A DNA stretch of 64,000 nucleotides, taken from assembly GCA_037953625.1 (NCBI GenBank), contig CM075651.1, forward strand, positions 163,751,501-163,815,500. Reading direction: 5' to 3'. The translations under genes and the position numbers were made by a program. Each line of letters begins with the position of its first letter. Position 1 is the first letter of the stretch. Shown here piece by piece: positions 45,734 through 56,780 of the stretch. Under the pieces are notes generated by a model. It did not search any database. It had not been told where the DNA came from and worked only from the letters and a program-made list of their open reading frames with translations. Source of the stretch: Crotalaria pallida (lineage: Eukaryota; Streptophyta; Magnoliopsida; Fabales; Fabaceae).

Positions 45734-47903
45734 ATGGACAAGGATAAGAAAAACCATGTTGCTCACTGTTTGGTCTTAGCATATCCAGCTCAAGGCCACA
45801 TCAATCCTATGCTTCAGTTCTCCAAGCGTTTGGTGCATAGAGGAGTAAAGATCACTTTGGTATCTACTGTTTCCATTTGGAACGTTATTGGCAACCTAAA
45901 TCTCAATTCCAGTATTGAAGTTGAGAGCATTTCAGATGGCTATGATAATGGAGGACTTGCAGCAGCAGAGAGCCTTGAGATTTACAAGGATACCTTTTGG
46001 AGAGTTGGGCCTCAGACTCTAGCTGAACTTCTTGATAAGCTTGCAAGCACATGCAACCCTGTTGATTGTGTTATCTATGATGCTTTCTTGCCTTGGGCTC
46101 TTGATGTTGCTAAAAAATTTGGTATTCTTGGTGCTGTGTACTTCACTCAGCCTTGTTCTGTTCAAAACATATACTTCCATGCTTATCAGAAGTATATAGA
46201 GTTACCTCTTTCACAGGCTGAGTATTTGCTGCCTGGATTGCCAAAACTTTCAGCTAGTGAGTTGCCATCATTCTTGTACAAATATGGATCCTTTCCAGGC
46301 TACTTTGACATAGTTGTAAATCAATTTTCCAACATTGATAAAGTAGATTGGATTCTTGCCAACACATTTTATGAGCTGGAAAAAGAGGTAAGTGACTTAC
46401 TTAGCTGTGAGACTAATCCTTTAAAGTTTCTTTCTAAACTTGGCTGTGAGACTAATCCTCAATTTCGAGGGGATAATTAGAGAGCATGTTTTTTAGTCAA
46501 TTTATGTGCCGAAGTATTATGATTGATTTAAACAAAATAAATTTAATTCCAAATTTTGATATTTTGGCCCATCACGACACTTTGTAAACACTAGATAAAG
46601 TTCTAGAAGTAACGAACTCTCTTAGAACTTAAGCACATGAGGAGAGCCTAATACAAAAGACTAGTCCATTAGGTGGGAGAGCCTCGTAGCTTACATACCA
46701 CATTGAGCTTCCTAGGCTACTTAATGTGAGACTCCAAACATTGCCGCACTCTTTAAGGGCCGACATCAACAACGGCTTTTACTGTATTGACATTGGAACG
46801 ATGATAGCCCTTTCTCTTTTCACGACTCCATTCACCTATCTGTATTCGATGATATACCCTAATCCAACCTATAAGTAGCTCTTTCCATGATTCAACCTCT
46901 CAATGAAAGCATCAATTGTTAGGACTTAAACATATGAGGAGAGCCTAATCCAAGTAACTAGTCCATTAGGTAAGAAAGCCTTATAACTTAAGTACCACAT
47001 TGAGGTTCCTAGGCTACTCACTACTCAAGGTGGGACTACTAAGAAACTCACGGTACAGAAGCGCTTTGATCATTGATTTAATTAAATTTTCAATTTGATT
47101 TGGTTTTATACAATGGAACATAGTATACTTTTTTATTTTTATATTCTCTTTGGCTATTGATGATAGAAATCAAATGAAATTCCATGTAGGTTGTGGATTG
47201 GTTGGTGAAGATTTGGCCGTTAAAGACTATAGGACCAACCGTGCCATCTATGTTTTTGGACAAAAGACTCCAAGATGACAAGGATTATGGTGTTAGCATC
47301 CATAACCAAAACATAGAAGCTTGCATCAACTGGCTCAATGATAAGCCTAAAAGGTCAGTTGTGTATGTCTCTTTTGGAAGCATGGCAGGTCTTAGTGAGG
47401 AGCAAACTGAGGAAGTGGGTTGGGGTTTGAGAGATAGTGGGAGATATTTCATATGGGTAGTTAGAGCTATAGATCAAGGAAAGTTATCAAGGGAATTTGT
47501 GGATACATTAGACAAGGGTCTAATAGTCACATGGTGTCCACAACTACAAGTGTTAACACATGAGGCTGTGGCGTGTTTTGTGACACATTGTGGTTGGAAC
47601 TCAACATTGGAAGCATTGAGCTTAGGAGTGCCAATGATTGCAATGCCACAATGGACAGACCAAATAACAAATGCTAAGCATATTATGGATGTGTGGCAAG
47701 TGGGACTCAAAGCTGTTGCCGATGAGAAAGAGATAGTTAGAAGAGAAACAATTAAACATTGCATAAATGAAATAATGGAGACTGAAAAAGGAAATGAAAT
47801 AAAGAAGAATGTCATCAAATGGATGAATCTAGCCAAGAATTCTATTGATGAGGGAGGAAGTTCTGATAAAAATATTGCAGAATTTGTTGCTAAATTGTCT
47901 TAA
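45734..47903 (+). CDS. UDP-glycosyltransferase, UGT74-like
   Basis: Two exons, 45734-46387 and 47190-47903, with a phase-0 GT-AG intron after ELEKE, the usual UGT74 position. The product is 455 residues, normal for the group. The N-terminal acceptor domain has the catalytic His22 in YPAQGHINPM and the partner Asp116 in VIYDAF. The C-terminal donor domain has an intact 44-residue PSPG box at 333-376, starting WCPQLQVLTHEAV and ending in DQ, typical of UDP-glucose users. UGT74 enzymes glucosylate small acids and alcohols in the cytosol, such as salicylate, auxin precursors and terpenoid acids. The substrate cannot be read from sequence. The ATG gives MDKDKKNHVAHCLVLAYPAQ, the expected start. 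The 802-bp intron carries a duplicated segment. Confidence 0.93.
46625..47040. repeat. Direct repeat pair in the UGT74-like intron
   Basis: About 110 bp near 46625-46735 recur near 46918-47035. Each has CATGAGGAGAGCCTAAT, ACTAGTCCATTAGGT, TACCACATTGAG and TTCCTAGGCTACT. About 185 bp of different sequence lies between. This could be the two ends of a small LTR-type (TRIM-like) element or a simple duplication; clean termini were not found. Confidence 0.5.
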
Positions 47904-48675
47904 CAGTTTAGCCACATGATATTTGTTTCTACTAGAATGAAGGATTGTGCTGCTACCAGATTATGCTCTGCTCAAAATAGTTTCTGTTTGGCTTTTTAGG
48001 ATGTATCAAGAAAATAAGGGTGAAAGTTAAAATTATGTTTAGAATATGTTTGTGTCAAAGAAAATGTACACCAATAAATTTTTTATTTTAAGACTATTTC
48101 CCATATGTGTAATTTTGAGTTCAGATCATACTCTCTCTCTCTTTGTTCATTAACTTATGTTTTTTTTTGTCATATTTTTTTTTTTTATAATTTTTGTCTT
48201 TTTACAATTTTAGAATATAATCATGTTTCCTTTAATTTTAGTCCTTTATTCAATATTTTTTTACTCCTCGTAAATTCTATTTTTATCCTCTTTTATTCAT
48301 AAATTGTCATACATAAATTAATAAACACATCTTTTGATAAAAATTAAATACTATTATAATTTTCATTAAAAACTACTAAATAGGAACATTTTTGATAAAT
48401 CATATACTTATAAAACTTACAATAATCAACATACTTGGTATGTGTCAAAAATGCTTATAAACCAAAAGATTAAGGAGTGGAGGCTTCCAATAGTTGTGCA
48501 CAACACTTGATCCAGTGCACTCGTCATTTTTTAATAATTTTCTTTATTCCATTTTATTTGTTACTTTGGTCTTCAAAAGATAATTCAATTGGTAGAGTTA
48601 TTGGTCATATAATGTGAGAATCTAGGTTGGAACCTTAACAATGCACAATTTCATATCCTTTTCCGATCAAAACTT

Positions 48676-48678
<3 letters not shown>
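47904..48678. other. Spacer downstream of the UGT74-like gene
   Basis: 3' UTR and AT-rich intergenic DNA. AATAAA near 48073 may be the gene's poly(A) signal. No other gene seen. Confidence 0.4.

Positions 48679-48731
<53 letters not shown>
48679..48731. repeat. (AT)n microsatellite
   Basis: About 26 consecutive AT units. Confidence 0.95.
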
Positions 48732-48732
<1 letters not shown>

Positions 48733-48966
48733 CACTATGGATCACTTCGGCACTTTTCCCAAATTTCATATTATATGTCCCAAAATGATATTTAGTCTTT
48801 CAAAATCAATCTACACAAGGAAAAAAGTGACGTGTCACTTGCTTATTATTAATTAATTAACATGTGATATATAAATGGTCAACTATATTAAAGAATTAAA
48901 GATAAAATGATAAAGTAAACCAAATTCAAAATACGTGAGATGATATAATTAAACAGTGGCTTGCCT

Positions 48967-49129
48967 ACCAACGAGCTGTTGGTGCAGTGGTGCCAGGGAC
49001 TGCACTTGGTAAGGCGGACCACGGTTCGATCCCCCGCAACAACGTTGGGAGAGGAATAAAACCTTAACCCCGGGACCCCCCTCGAACTGGATTAGTCGGC
49101 CCGGATACCAGGGTGCAAACAAAAAAAAA
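48967..49129 (+). mobile_element. tRNA-derived SINE
   Basis: The tRNA-like head has box A (CTGTTGGTGCAGTGGTGCC) and box B (ACGGTTCGATCCC). A short body with GGATTAGTCGGCCCGGATAC and an A-tail follow. The 16-bp target duplication aaacagtggcttgcct is exact (48951-48966 and 49130-49145). Confidence 0.9.
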
Positions 49130-49438
49130 AAACAGTGGCTTGCCTTGAGTGCAAGTAGCAAGGTAATGGTTTCCAAAGTGTGCTGTCCTCGATCATCCTA
49201 AAAAGAGGTAGTCAATATATCTGAAACATTAAATGAAATGAGTGGCTACAGAATGCTCATAGGAAGAGAACAGCAAGAGACCAATGCTTGCAACAAATTC
49301 AACTTAACCATTAGTAGGAACATTTGTTATTTACACAGAACAAGGCCGAACAGACCAAGTAATCAATTAGAATATGCTGCTAAGCATGTACATATTTTGA
49401 ACATGGGTTGTTTAAATGAAAAACATTATGGACATAGT

Positions 49439-49778
49439 GTAGGGCTCAAATATGACAAACGACAAAGTTAATATTAACATCTGAATAACATAGACAAGGT
49501 ATCCTGTGCCATTGGGATGTGAGACTGATCCTCATTGAGGTACTGAGGCTGTCCCTCCCCGGAAGTGCTTGCCTACTGGCTGGAAAACAAGAAAATGCAG
49601 AGCTCAAGCTCAAATATAACAAACTACAAAGTTCATATTAACATCTGAATAACAGACAAGGTATAACGCGCCATTGGGATGTGAAACTGATCCTCGTTTG
49701 GGGTACTGAGGCCGCCTCTCTCTGGAAGTGCTTGCCTACAGGCTGAAACCCAAGAAAATGCAGAGCTGAAACTCGCTT
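49439..49778. repeat. Tandem duplication (two copies of about 165-170 bp)
   Basis: Copy 1 (about 49441-49603) and copy 2 (about 49604-49772) share CATATTAACATCTGAATAAC-type sequence, GCCATTGGGATGTGA, GGAAGTGCTTGCCTAC and AAGAAAATGCAGAGCT. They lie 500-850 bp beyond the UTP15 stop codon. Neither copy has a stable ORF. Confidence 0.75.
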
Positions 49779-50283
49779 ATAACTTGAACCACCCGTTATA
49801 TTTAATCAGAATCAAAGGTCGAATCAGCGAATAATAAGTGTACAACAAAATCCCTTGAGTGTGCTGAAAATATAAATTTCTTGATGTATCAGACATTTAA
49901 TTTTCAACAATTGGCCAAAAAATTCTAGTGACCTTTTTATTAAGGAGGAACTATTATTCTAAATTTACTATGAGACAATATTGGTTATCCATACCTTATA
50001 ATGCAAAGAATAATACCATACTCAAAACAACATGGAGGTCCCAAAGGAGACCGACCCCAGCAAGGATGACAGTGTTTAATTTGACTACACTACAACCTCA
50101 CACTCTAACAATATTTTAAACATTTCCTGGCACTTCTTTTAAAGGCGGCATACAATTGAAGACAAAATTCTCAAGAAACTGAAATTACCTCAATGGAGTT
50201 ACAAAAAGAAAGAAGACATGGAAAAAAAACAGAAAATAGGTATAACAAAACCAACTCATAGATGAGGAGAGAAGGCCAAAGTT

Positions 50284-51888
50284 TTATCTTCTTCCAGCAA
50301 TCTTCAACAAAGGAGAAATTACACCTTGAATCTCTTGCAATGACTGCTGAAGCCGTATCTCCTCGTCCACGGCCCGCTTGAGATTTCTGATATGATTCTT
50401 GAGAGCTAAAGAAGGTCGAATATCATCGGCCCTCATTTCAATAACCTTCTTAGCCAATCCCATTAACAAGCTCGAATATCTTGGCATGGTACAATACTTG
50501 TGCAAAAACGCCAACAACAACTCCAACTTCTCCATATCCAAATCCGAGACACACCTCAATAGCTTTTTCCTAGCCACCAACTCTTCCATGACAGCCAACA
50601 CATTCCCAGGATTTTTACTCTCCAAAACCGACACCAATGCTTCCCCGTGCCTAAACTTCTTCAACAGCTTATCATGCTCAGCCAACTTCACCTTCTTTGG
50701 CTTCATAACCAAATAATCCCCTTCCGACGGTTTCTCCCCCTGCCCTCTATGAAAATACCTAAAGTGCGAAGGCGTCAACACTTGCCTCTGCGTATTCTCC
50801 CGGGGCCTAATTTGCCAAAACAAGCTTGACCCACTCTCCACATTCTTCTCCTTCTCCTTTTCCTTCACCTTCCTCCTCCCAGCATATATAACCCCATTCG
50901 ATGTCCCAATAACCCTAGTACTACAATCCGGCGAATAAGCAACCGACAAAAGCGGCGCAGGGTACCTCATGGAATGAGTGACCTTCATTTCCGCATAATC
51001 AAACACCTTCATGTAACCATCCAACCCAACACTCAAAACCCTAGACCGATTCCTCGACTCCTCCTCCGAATCCTTCCCCATCCGCGCCACGCAGATCGAA
51101 GTAACCGTCTTGTTATGACTCTCCATGGAATACAAAAGCTTCCCGCCGCCAATCAAATCCCAAAACTTAACCGAATTCCCACCCGCGGTGGCGACCATAC
51201 CGCCAGCTGGCAAGAAAATGACATCCTCGACGGGGCTCCCGTGATTGACCTGCATCGCCGTCTTCGAATCCCCAACCCTAACATCCCAAAGCTTAACGGT
51301 GTGATCGTAAGAGCCGGTAACAAACATTTCGGCGCTGACCGGCGAAGAATCGCCGCACCTGACGTAATCCTTATGTGCGAGCAATTCGAGAATGGGCTTC
51401 TCTTGGGAGACGTCCCAGTACTTGACGAGAGCGTCATCGCCGCCGGAGAGGAGGTGGAGCTTGTCGAGGAGGGGATAGTGGATGAACCTGACGGGACGGG
51501 AGTGAGATCGGAGACGGCGGAGAGGGGAGCGGGAGTTGAGGTGGAAGACCTGGATGAGGCCGGAGAGATCGGCGGCGGCGAGGAGGAGGCCGTCGTTGCG
51601 GAAGGAGGCGGAGGAGACGGAGTCCTTGAAGGAGGAGAAGGTGGAAGAGAGGGAGAGAGAATGGGAGGAGAAGAGAGAGAGGGAGGCGGAGTGTGCGGCG
51701 GCGAAGGAGTGAGGGGAGATAGGGGAGAAAGCGAGGGAGGGGACGGAGATGAGTTCGGGGATTTGAGTGGAGTGGAAAGAGTGCCAGTATTTGGATTCAG
51801 GGGTTTGTTTAGGGGTTCTTGGTTTGGGTTTGGGTTTGGGTTTGACAAGGAAGGTGAAGGTTGTGGTTGTCTTCTTCGTCTCCGCCAT
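50284..51888 (-). CDS. UTP15: U3 snoRNP-associated protein UTP15
   Basis: An intronless ORF of 534 residues, the normal length. After a basic, low-complexity N-terminus (MAETKKTTTT, KPKPKPKPRTP) come WD40 repeats over about residues 60-320, with recognisable units such as SGGDDALVKYWDVS, VTGSYDHTVKLWDV, TAGGNSVKFWDL and SVGLDGYMKVFDYAEM. The C-terminal UTP15 domain (about 370-520) includes LKKFRHGEALVSVLE and LAFLHKYCTMPRYSSLLM. In the family UTP15 is part of the t-UTP/UtpA subcomplex of the nucleolar small-subunit processome. It links rDNA transcription to 18S pre-rRNA processing. The upstream region has telo-box and site II motifs, as expected for ribosome-biogenesis genes. Confidence 0.96.
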   Translation of the reverse strand: MAETKKTTTTFTFLVKPKPKPKPRTPKQTPESKYWHSFHSTQIPELISVPSLAFSPISPHSFAAAHSASLSLFSSHSLSLSSTFSSFKDSVSSASFRNDGLLLAAADLSGLIQVFHLNSRSPLRRLRSHSRPVRFIHYPLLDKLHLLSGGDDALVKYWDVSQEKPILELLAHKDYVRCGDSSPVSAEMFVTGSYDHTVKLWDVRVGDSKTAMQVNHGSPVEDVIFLPAGGMVATAGGNSVKFWDLIGGGKLLYSMESHNKTVTSICVARMGKDSEEESRNRSRVLSVGLDGYMKVFDYAEMKVTHSMRYPAPLLSVAYSPDCSTRVIGTSNGVIYAGRRKVKEKEKEKNVESGSSLFWQIRPRENTQRQVLTPSHFRYFHRGQGEKPSEGDYLVMKPKKVKLAEHDKLLKKFRHGEALVSVLESKNPGNVLAVMEELVARKKLLRCVSDLDMEKLELLLAFLHKYCTMPRYSSLLMGLAKKVIEMRADDIRPSLALKNHIRNLKRAVDEEIRLQQSLQEIQGVISPLLKIAGRR

Positions 51889-51905
51889 TGATATTGGTGG
51901 TTTAG

Positions 51906-52014
51906 TTTAGGGTTTAAGGGAGGGAAGGATATGTATGGCGTCGTGCTGCTATCATATCATAAAGATGTAAGAGAGGGGTTTATGCCTTTGGGCCCAAATA
52001 TTAACTAGGCCCAA
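51906..52014 (-). promoter_or_regulatory. UTP15 promoter: telo-box and site II motifs
   Basis: Directly upstream of the UTP15 start, the minus strand has TAAACCCTAAA (51906-51916), a telo-box. It also has two TGGGCC/T site II elements, within TTTGGGCCCAAA (51987-51998) and TTGGGCCT (52007-52014). In Arabidopsis this pair is a known mark of genes for ribosome production, driven by TCP and related factors. The match of motifs with gene function supports both calls. Confidence 0.7.
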
Positions 52015-52059
52015 CATAGTAATCGGACCTTGTTGATGATAAAAGCAAGGGTTTGTAGA

Positions 52060-52110
52060 CTAATATCCAAGGGACCAAGTGAACTTCCACTTGACCAACC
52101 CCACATTGAT
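52060..52110 (-). mobile_element. Fragment of a SINE head
   Basis: The stretch AAGGGACCAAGTGAACTTCC followed by ACTTGACCAACCCCAC is very like the tRNA-like head of the SINE at 27091-27291. Only about 50 bp remain, so this is a relic. Confidence 0.5.
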
Positions 52111-52521
52111 ATAATTAACACATTCTTAATATATGTCCAAAAATGATATTTAGACTTACAAATCAACCTATTCCAGAAAGAAAGTGACATGTGTCACTTG
52201 TTTATTATTGATTAGTTAACATGTGACATATATCATTTTCTTGTGATATAAATCTATTTATAGATTAATTTTGTAGAAATATATATCATTATTTTCATAT
52301 GTCACTTTAGTAATTCAAGAATACATTAATTGATTTTTTTCAACTCTATCTTTGCTTTTTTAAAATCCCAAAATTTGAGAAGTGTGCTCATTAACATAGC
52401 ATGGGGATATAATAGTAAAGTTAATTTATACTAGTATTTCTCTTAAACTTTGAAGCATTTAATGATTTTTTAAATCTATTTGCATTACTTAAAATGACAT
52501 AAAATGGAACGAATAAAGTAC

Positions 52522-52795
52522 TACTCCCTCCGTCCCTAAATATAAAGTCTCTTTGGGGGATTTCACGTCCATTAAGAAAGTGGAATTATTTAGTTAATTG
52601 TATTGGAAATGTGAACTTTTGATATGTAATTTCAAAATTAACCCTATTAATATTATTGGGAATCTAAAAAGTGTTAAATAAATGAGGGTGTTTGTTGAAA
52701 AAAGTAATTAATGATCATTGAAAATTGGTATGAGGCTTTATAAATAGAGACAAAATAAAAGTGTCAAACCTCTTTATATTTAGGGACGAAGATAA
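52522..52795. mobile_element. Stowaway-like MITE, family B, copy 1
   Basis: The ends TACTCCCTCCGTCCCTAAAT and ATATTTAGGGACGAAGATA are inverted repeats continuing into TATAAAG/CTTTATA. Internal sequence GATTTCACGTCCATTAAGAA matches the copy at 55801-56077 in opposite orientation. Non-coding. Confidence 0.7.
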
Positions 52796-53984
52796 TATTA
52801 AAAAACTTTTTATGCCGAATCTGGTACACGATCCTTTTTTAATATAAGTATTTTTTTATATAATTTTTTCTGTAATATAAGTTTTTTTAAAATAAAATTA
52901 AAGCAGCATTAATTATGATTTTTGCAATTTCATTCTTAGTTATTAAAAAAAATAATGAAGGAAGAATTAATTATAAAACAATATTAAAGGATATTAATTA
53001 TACTTTTTAATTTATACTATATCATAATTCATAACTTTAAAAAGATTTTATTCAGTAACGAAAAGAGTATATGGTAGACAAATTTAGTAACCATAGGTAA
53101 AGTAAAAGAGTAAACTACGTACGTATGTATGGTTTGAGTAGCAAATGAGAATCCAAATACGCTCAATTAGAAGTAGACAAAATCGGTACCATGATTCTGA
53201 CAGTGTCGTCGTTGTTTGTAAATAAAGTTCTCCATTGTCAATCTTATTGACTCAAACTTAGTGCGACAATGACCCAAAATTATTGAGAGAGGTGGGTCTC
53301 GCCGTTTGGGTCATGGTTACCTCCCTATTGGCACTATTAGATATTCTTATTAAAGTCTTGGCTTATTCAAGGTTTTAGTACTTGAATTTAGGTATTTTTT
53401 GTTTAGTTTTAAAATTTGTTTTAAATGCTTTGAATTTTTTGAACTTTGTTCAAATTTTGAAAATGATCCTTTTATTACTTAAGTGATAATATGACCGATT
53501 ACATGTCACGTCACCTTTGCCACATCGATAAATAACATGTCAGATAATGCCACGTGAATTTTTAAAATTAAAAAAATTCAAATTTATTAAAAAATAATTA
53601 AAAATCGTTTTTTTAAGAAAATCGAATCTTTTAATAATTTTTAAAAGAATATTTTTTTTAATAAAAAATCATGTGGTGTCACACTGTCACGTGACACTAC
53701 ATAACACGTTACTCGTCGATGTGACGAAGGTAACCTGACATGTTAGAAACTGCTAAAAAGTAGAATAACACAAGTTAAAACTAATAAGATCATAGATAAT
53801 TAAAGTAGGACTAATCCTTCGTATTGTTTAGCATGAACATACCAATTTTTCTATGCTGAATGCATCACGAATTGGTGGCGAACACTTAAAATGAGTATCT
53901 TCATTTGGTATCTCTTCAGATGAGAAAGCCAAGTAATGGGGACAAGTCTCTACATTTATGATGTCACCACGACTTTTTGCATAG

Positions 53985-54095
53985 ATCAATCAATCGAAGG
54001 TGGTGAGAGTAGCATATCGAAGGCCGTGGGAGGAGGAGAGCGATCGATCGAAGGCGGTTGGAGGAGGAGATCGATCGATCGAAGGTGAAGATTGA
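53985..54095. repeat. Short tandem array with GATCGATCGA units
   Basis: Near-repeats of about 32-40 bp of the form GGAGGAGGAGAGCGATCGAT / GGAGGAGATCGATCGATCGA, three degenerate copies. Not coding as far as I can tell. Confidence 0.5.
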
Positions 54096-54197
54096 ACGAT
54101 GGAGGCTGAGAGGGAGGGAAGGAGTAGGAGAAACGGATGGCGGAGGTGAGACAGACGAAGAAAGGGAGAGAGACGAATGACTAGAGGAGTTGAGAGT

Positions 54198-54417
54198 TTG
54201 AGAAGTTGAGTGTATTTAATTTTCTTGAGTTCATAAAAAATAGACTACTTTAGGAAATATGCATTGGGAATGAAACAAAAATTAAATAATACAACCACTT
54301 TTTTGAGATATTTTATGAATGATTGTATTGGAAATAGAGAGTTTGTTAAATTTTGCTTATATTTAAGACCATTAATAAGATGTTATTATTTGCTTATATT
54401 TGAGATCGGAGGGAGTA
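54198..54417. mobile_element. MITE, family C, left-truncated copy
   Basis: Contains GAATGAAACAAAAATTAAAT, ACAACCACTTT and TTGCTTATATTTAAGACCAT and ends GGAGGGAGTA, all shared with the full copy at 56199-56474. The left TIR is missing. Confidence 0.6.
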
Positions 54418-55800
54418 ATTTTTTAATTAATTTTCAATGCATTTTGAATTTTAATTTATTATGGTATTTATCTAGGGAGAAAATATAAAAATAATAATTT
54501 ATTATGGTATTAATTAGAATGATTCGCGAAGGAAAAAAAACTTCATTTTTTTACCAGGATAATAGGACGGATGAAATATTTAAATGTAAGAATCTTATTT
54601 TTAACATTTATAATTACATGAAAACTTTATTTTTTAATTCTATATTATTAAATATTAACTAATTTAAGGGAATATTAATAAAAATTACTTTCGGTTATTT
54701 AGCAATTTATCTTTATAATCATACATGTATTTTACATTATTACGAATATAAAATAAAATCATGTTCACTAATTATACCATTTTTTTATTATTATATTCTA
54801 ACTTACTTAAATATCATTTATCATTTTAATTAATACCTATAAATTTCAAATATTTACAAACTTACATAATTATAAACCTTAAAAAATGTCATATTTTTTT
54901 ATAAATAAATTATAGTAAAATGTACATACTCATAACAATCAATAACATTAATTTGACAATTAACTTATCTGATAACCAAATATACAATATTTAATCATCA
55001 TATATTTACACTTCAATAATTTCTTATTTAACTGAGTTGATTACCGAATTGGCCCATTTCACGGGATGTTTTCTAGTTATAGTATAGATCTATGGTCATT
55101 AAAGATAGAGGACATATCCTTAACTTGTCTATTGGAGGTCATTAACCATGTGGGATATCTTTGTTTTCATGGATTCCCACCAGGCATTGAATTAAATACT
55201 TATTTCGATTCAAATTATAAGCAAATCCAATAACTTTTATGTTTATTAAGGATGTTAGTTAATTGTATTTATTTTTCTCAAATTTATAAAAAATAGAGGT
55301 ATTTTAGGAAAATAGTTTTGAGAATGAAACAAAAATTAATTAAAATTACAAATTTCTAGAGATGTTTTAGGAAAGTGGCATTGAGAATGAAACAAAATTT
55401 AATAAAGTTAATTAATTTTGTTTATATTTTAAACCAAAATAAATATATTTTTTGTTGCTTATAATTCGAGTTGGATGAAATAAGAAACAAGGCTGTTGAA
55501 ACCATTACATCCATAATTGAACTATGCATGATTGACCAAAAACTGCTCCTTGTTTGTCTTTATCCAAAATCGGGTTGGATGAACTGCTGAAGCACAGGTA
55601 AAGCCAGCTTGGACTGCTTGGTTAAATCGAGAAAAAAGTGACATTCCATCCATTTCATTTTTTATTTATTTTTTTTGCATTTTTAGATTTTATCTTTAAT
55701 TTCATAATTTTTGTTCTTTCATAATTTCAATGCACTATTATATTTTTTGGGAGATATTATTAATATATGTTTCATTATTACTTGCATCCGATTTTTATAT
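54418..55800. other. AT-rich spacer with old MITE debris
   Basis: No gene. A degenerate family C MITE relative occurs at about 55195-55485 (two copies of GAGAATGAAACAAAA). The rest is simple AT-rich DNA. Confidence 0.4.
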
Positions 55801-56077
55801 TACTCCATTCTTCCTTAAATATAAAGTTCTCTTAACACTTTTATTTTATCCATATTTATAAAACCTCATACCAATTTTCAATAATCATTAATTACTTTTT
55901 TCCACAAACACCTCTATTTATTTAACACTTTTTAGATTCTCAATAATATTAATAGGGGTAATTTTGAAATTACATATCAAAAGTTCACATTTCCAATACA
56001 ATTAACTAAATTATTCAACTTTCTTAATGAACGTGAAATCCCTCAAAGAAGCTTTATATTTAGGAACGGAGGGAGCA
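55801..56077. mobile_element. Stowaway-like MITE, family B, copy 2 (inverted)
   Basis: The ends TACTCCATTCTTCCTTAAAT and ATATTTAGGAACGGAGGGAG are inverted repeats. The body is the reverse complement of copy 1 at 52522-52795, including the GTGAAATCCCTCAAAGAAGC region. The two copies form an inverted pair about 3 kb apart. Confidence 0.7.
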
Positions 56078-56198
56078 TTTTTTTCATTTATTTACCAATA
56101 TTAATCATTCATTCAATCACTTATCTTTATTTTTCATCAATTATACTTTCATCTTCTCTCTCATATTTAAACAACTATACATTAGTAATTAATGAACA

Positions 56199-56474
56199 TA
56201 CTCCCTCTGGTCTTATTTTTAAGAAAAAATTTCTAATTTCACAGGTATTAAGAAAGTTAATTGAGTGCATTTAATTTTTTTTAAATTCATAGAAAAATTG
56301 ACTACTTTGGAAAACTTGCATTGAGAATGAAACAAAAATTAAATGTTACAACCACTTTGTAGGGATATTTTAAGAATGATTGTATTGAGAATAGAAAGTT
56401 GGTTAATTTTTGCTTATATTTAAGACCATTAAATGAATATCTTTTTTGCTTATAAATGAGACTGGAGGGAGTAC
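56199..56474. mobile_element. MITE, family C, full copy
   Basis: Runs from TACTCCCTCTGGTCTTATTT to AAATGAGACTGGAGGGAGTA, which are inverted repeats. Shares its body with 54198-54417 and, more distantly, with 55195-55485. Non-coding. Confidence 0.65.
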
Positions 56475-56505
56475 TTCTTAATAAGAATTAAATAAGAGCA
56501 TTTTA

Positions 56506-56719
56506 ACCAACGGGACTTGGTTCAGTTGGTGTAAGGCCCCAACTGAAATCCTGAGAATGGGACAAGGGTGCCAATAGCCCGAGTTCGATTCCCACTAAAA
56601 ACATCCCGCTTGGAGAGCCAACCACGCAGCTCGTTCCGGATTAGTCTCAAGGACTCCCTGGTATTAAGGGTGCTCTTGGGGATACCGGTGGTTCCGCAAG
56701 GAATTCGGACAAAAAAAAT
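56506..56719 (+). mobile_element. tRNA-derived SINE
   Basis: Box A-like (TTGGTTCAGTTGGTG) and box B (CGAGTTCGATTCCCAC) motifs, the body GGATTAGTCTCAAGGACTCC, and an A-rich tail. The target duplication is aaataagagcatttta against aaataggagcatttta, with one mismatch (56490-56505 and 56720-56735). Same family as the SINE at 34167. Confidence 0.87.
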
Positions 56720-56780
56720 AAATAGGAGCATTTTAGACAAAACATATGGTATAAAATTTACAATAATCAATATTTTCTTA

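Noticed and set aside
48967..49129. Possible functional tRNA gene
   Set aside because: Box A and B are present, but the cloverleaf is incomplete and an A-tail and target duplication follow. It is a SINE.
51153..51891. Long open frames on the plus strand and in a second minus frame over UTP15
   Set aside because: They are GC-driven shadows of the UTP15 coding strand. They are repetitive, without domains, and overlap a clear WD40 gene.
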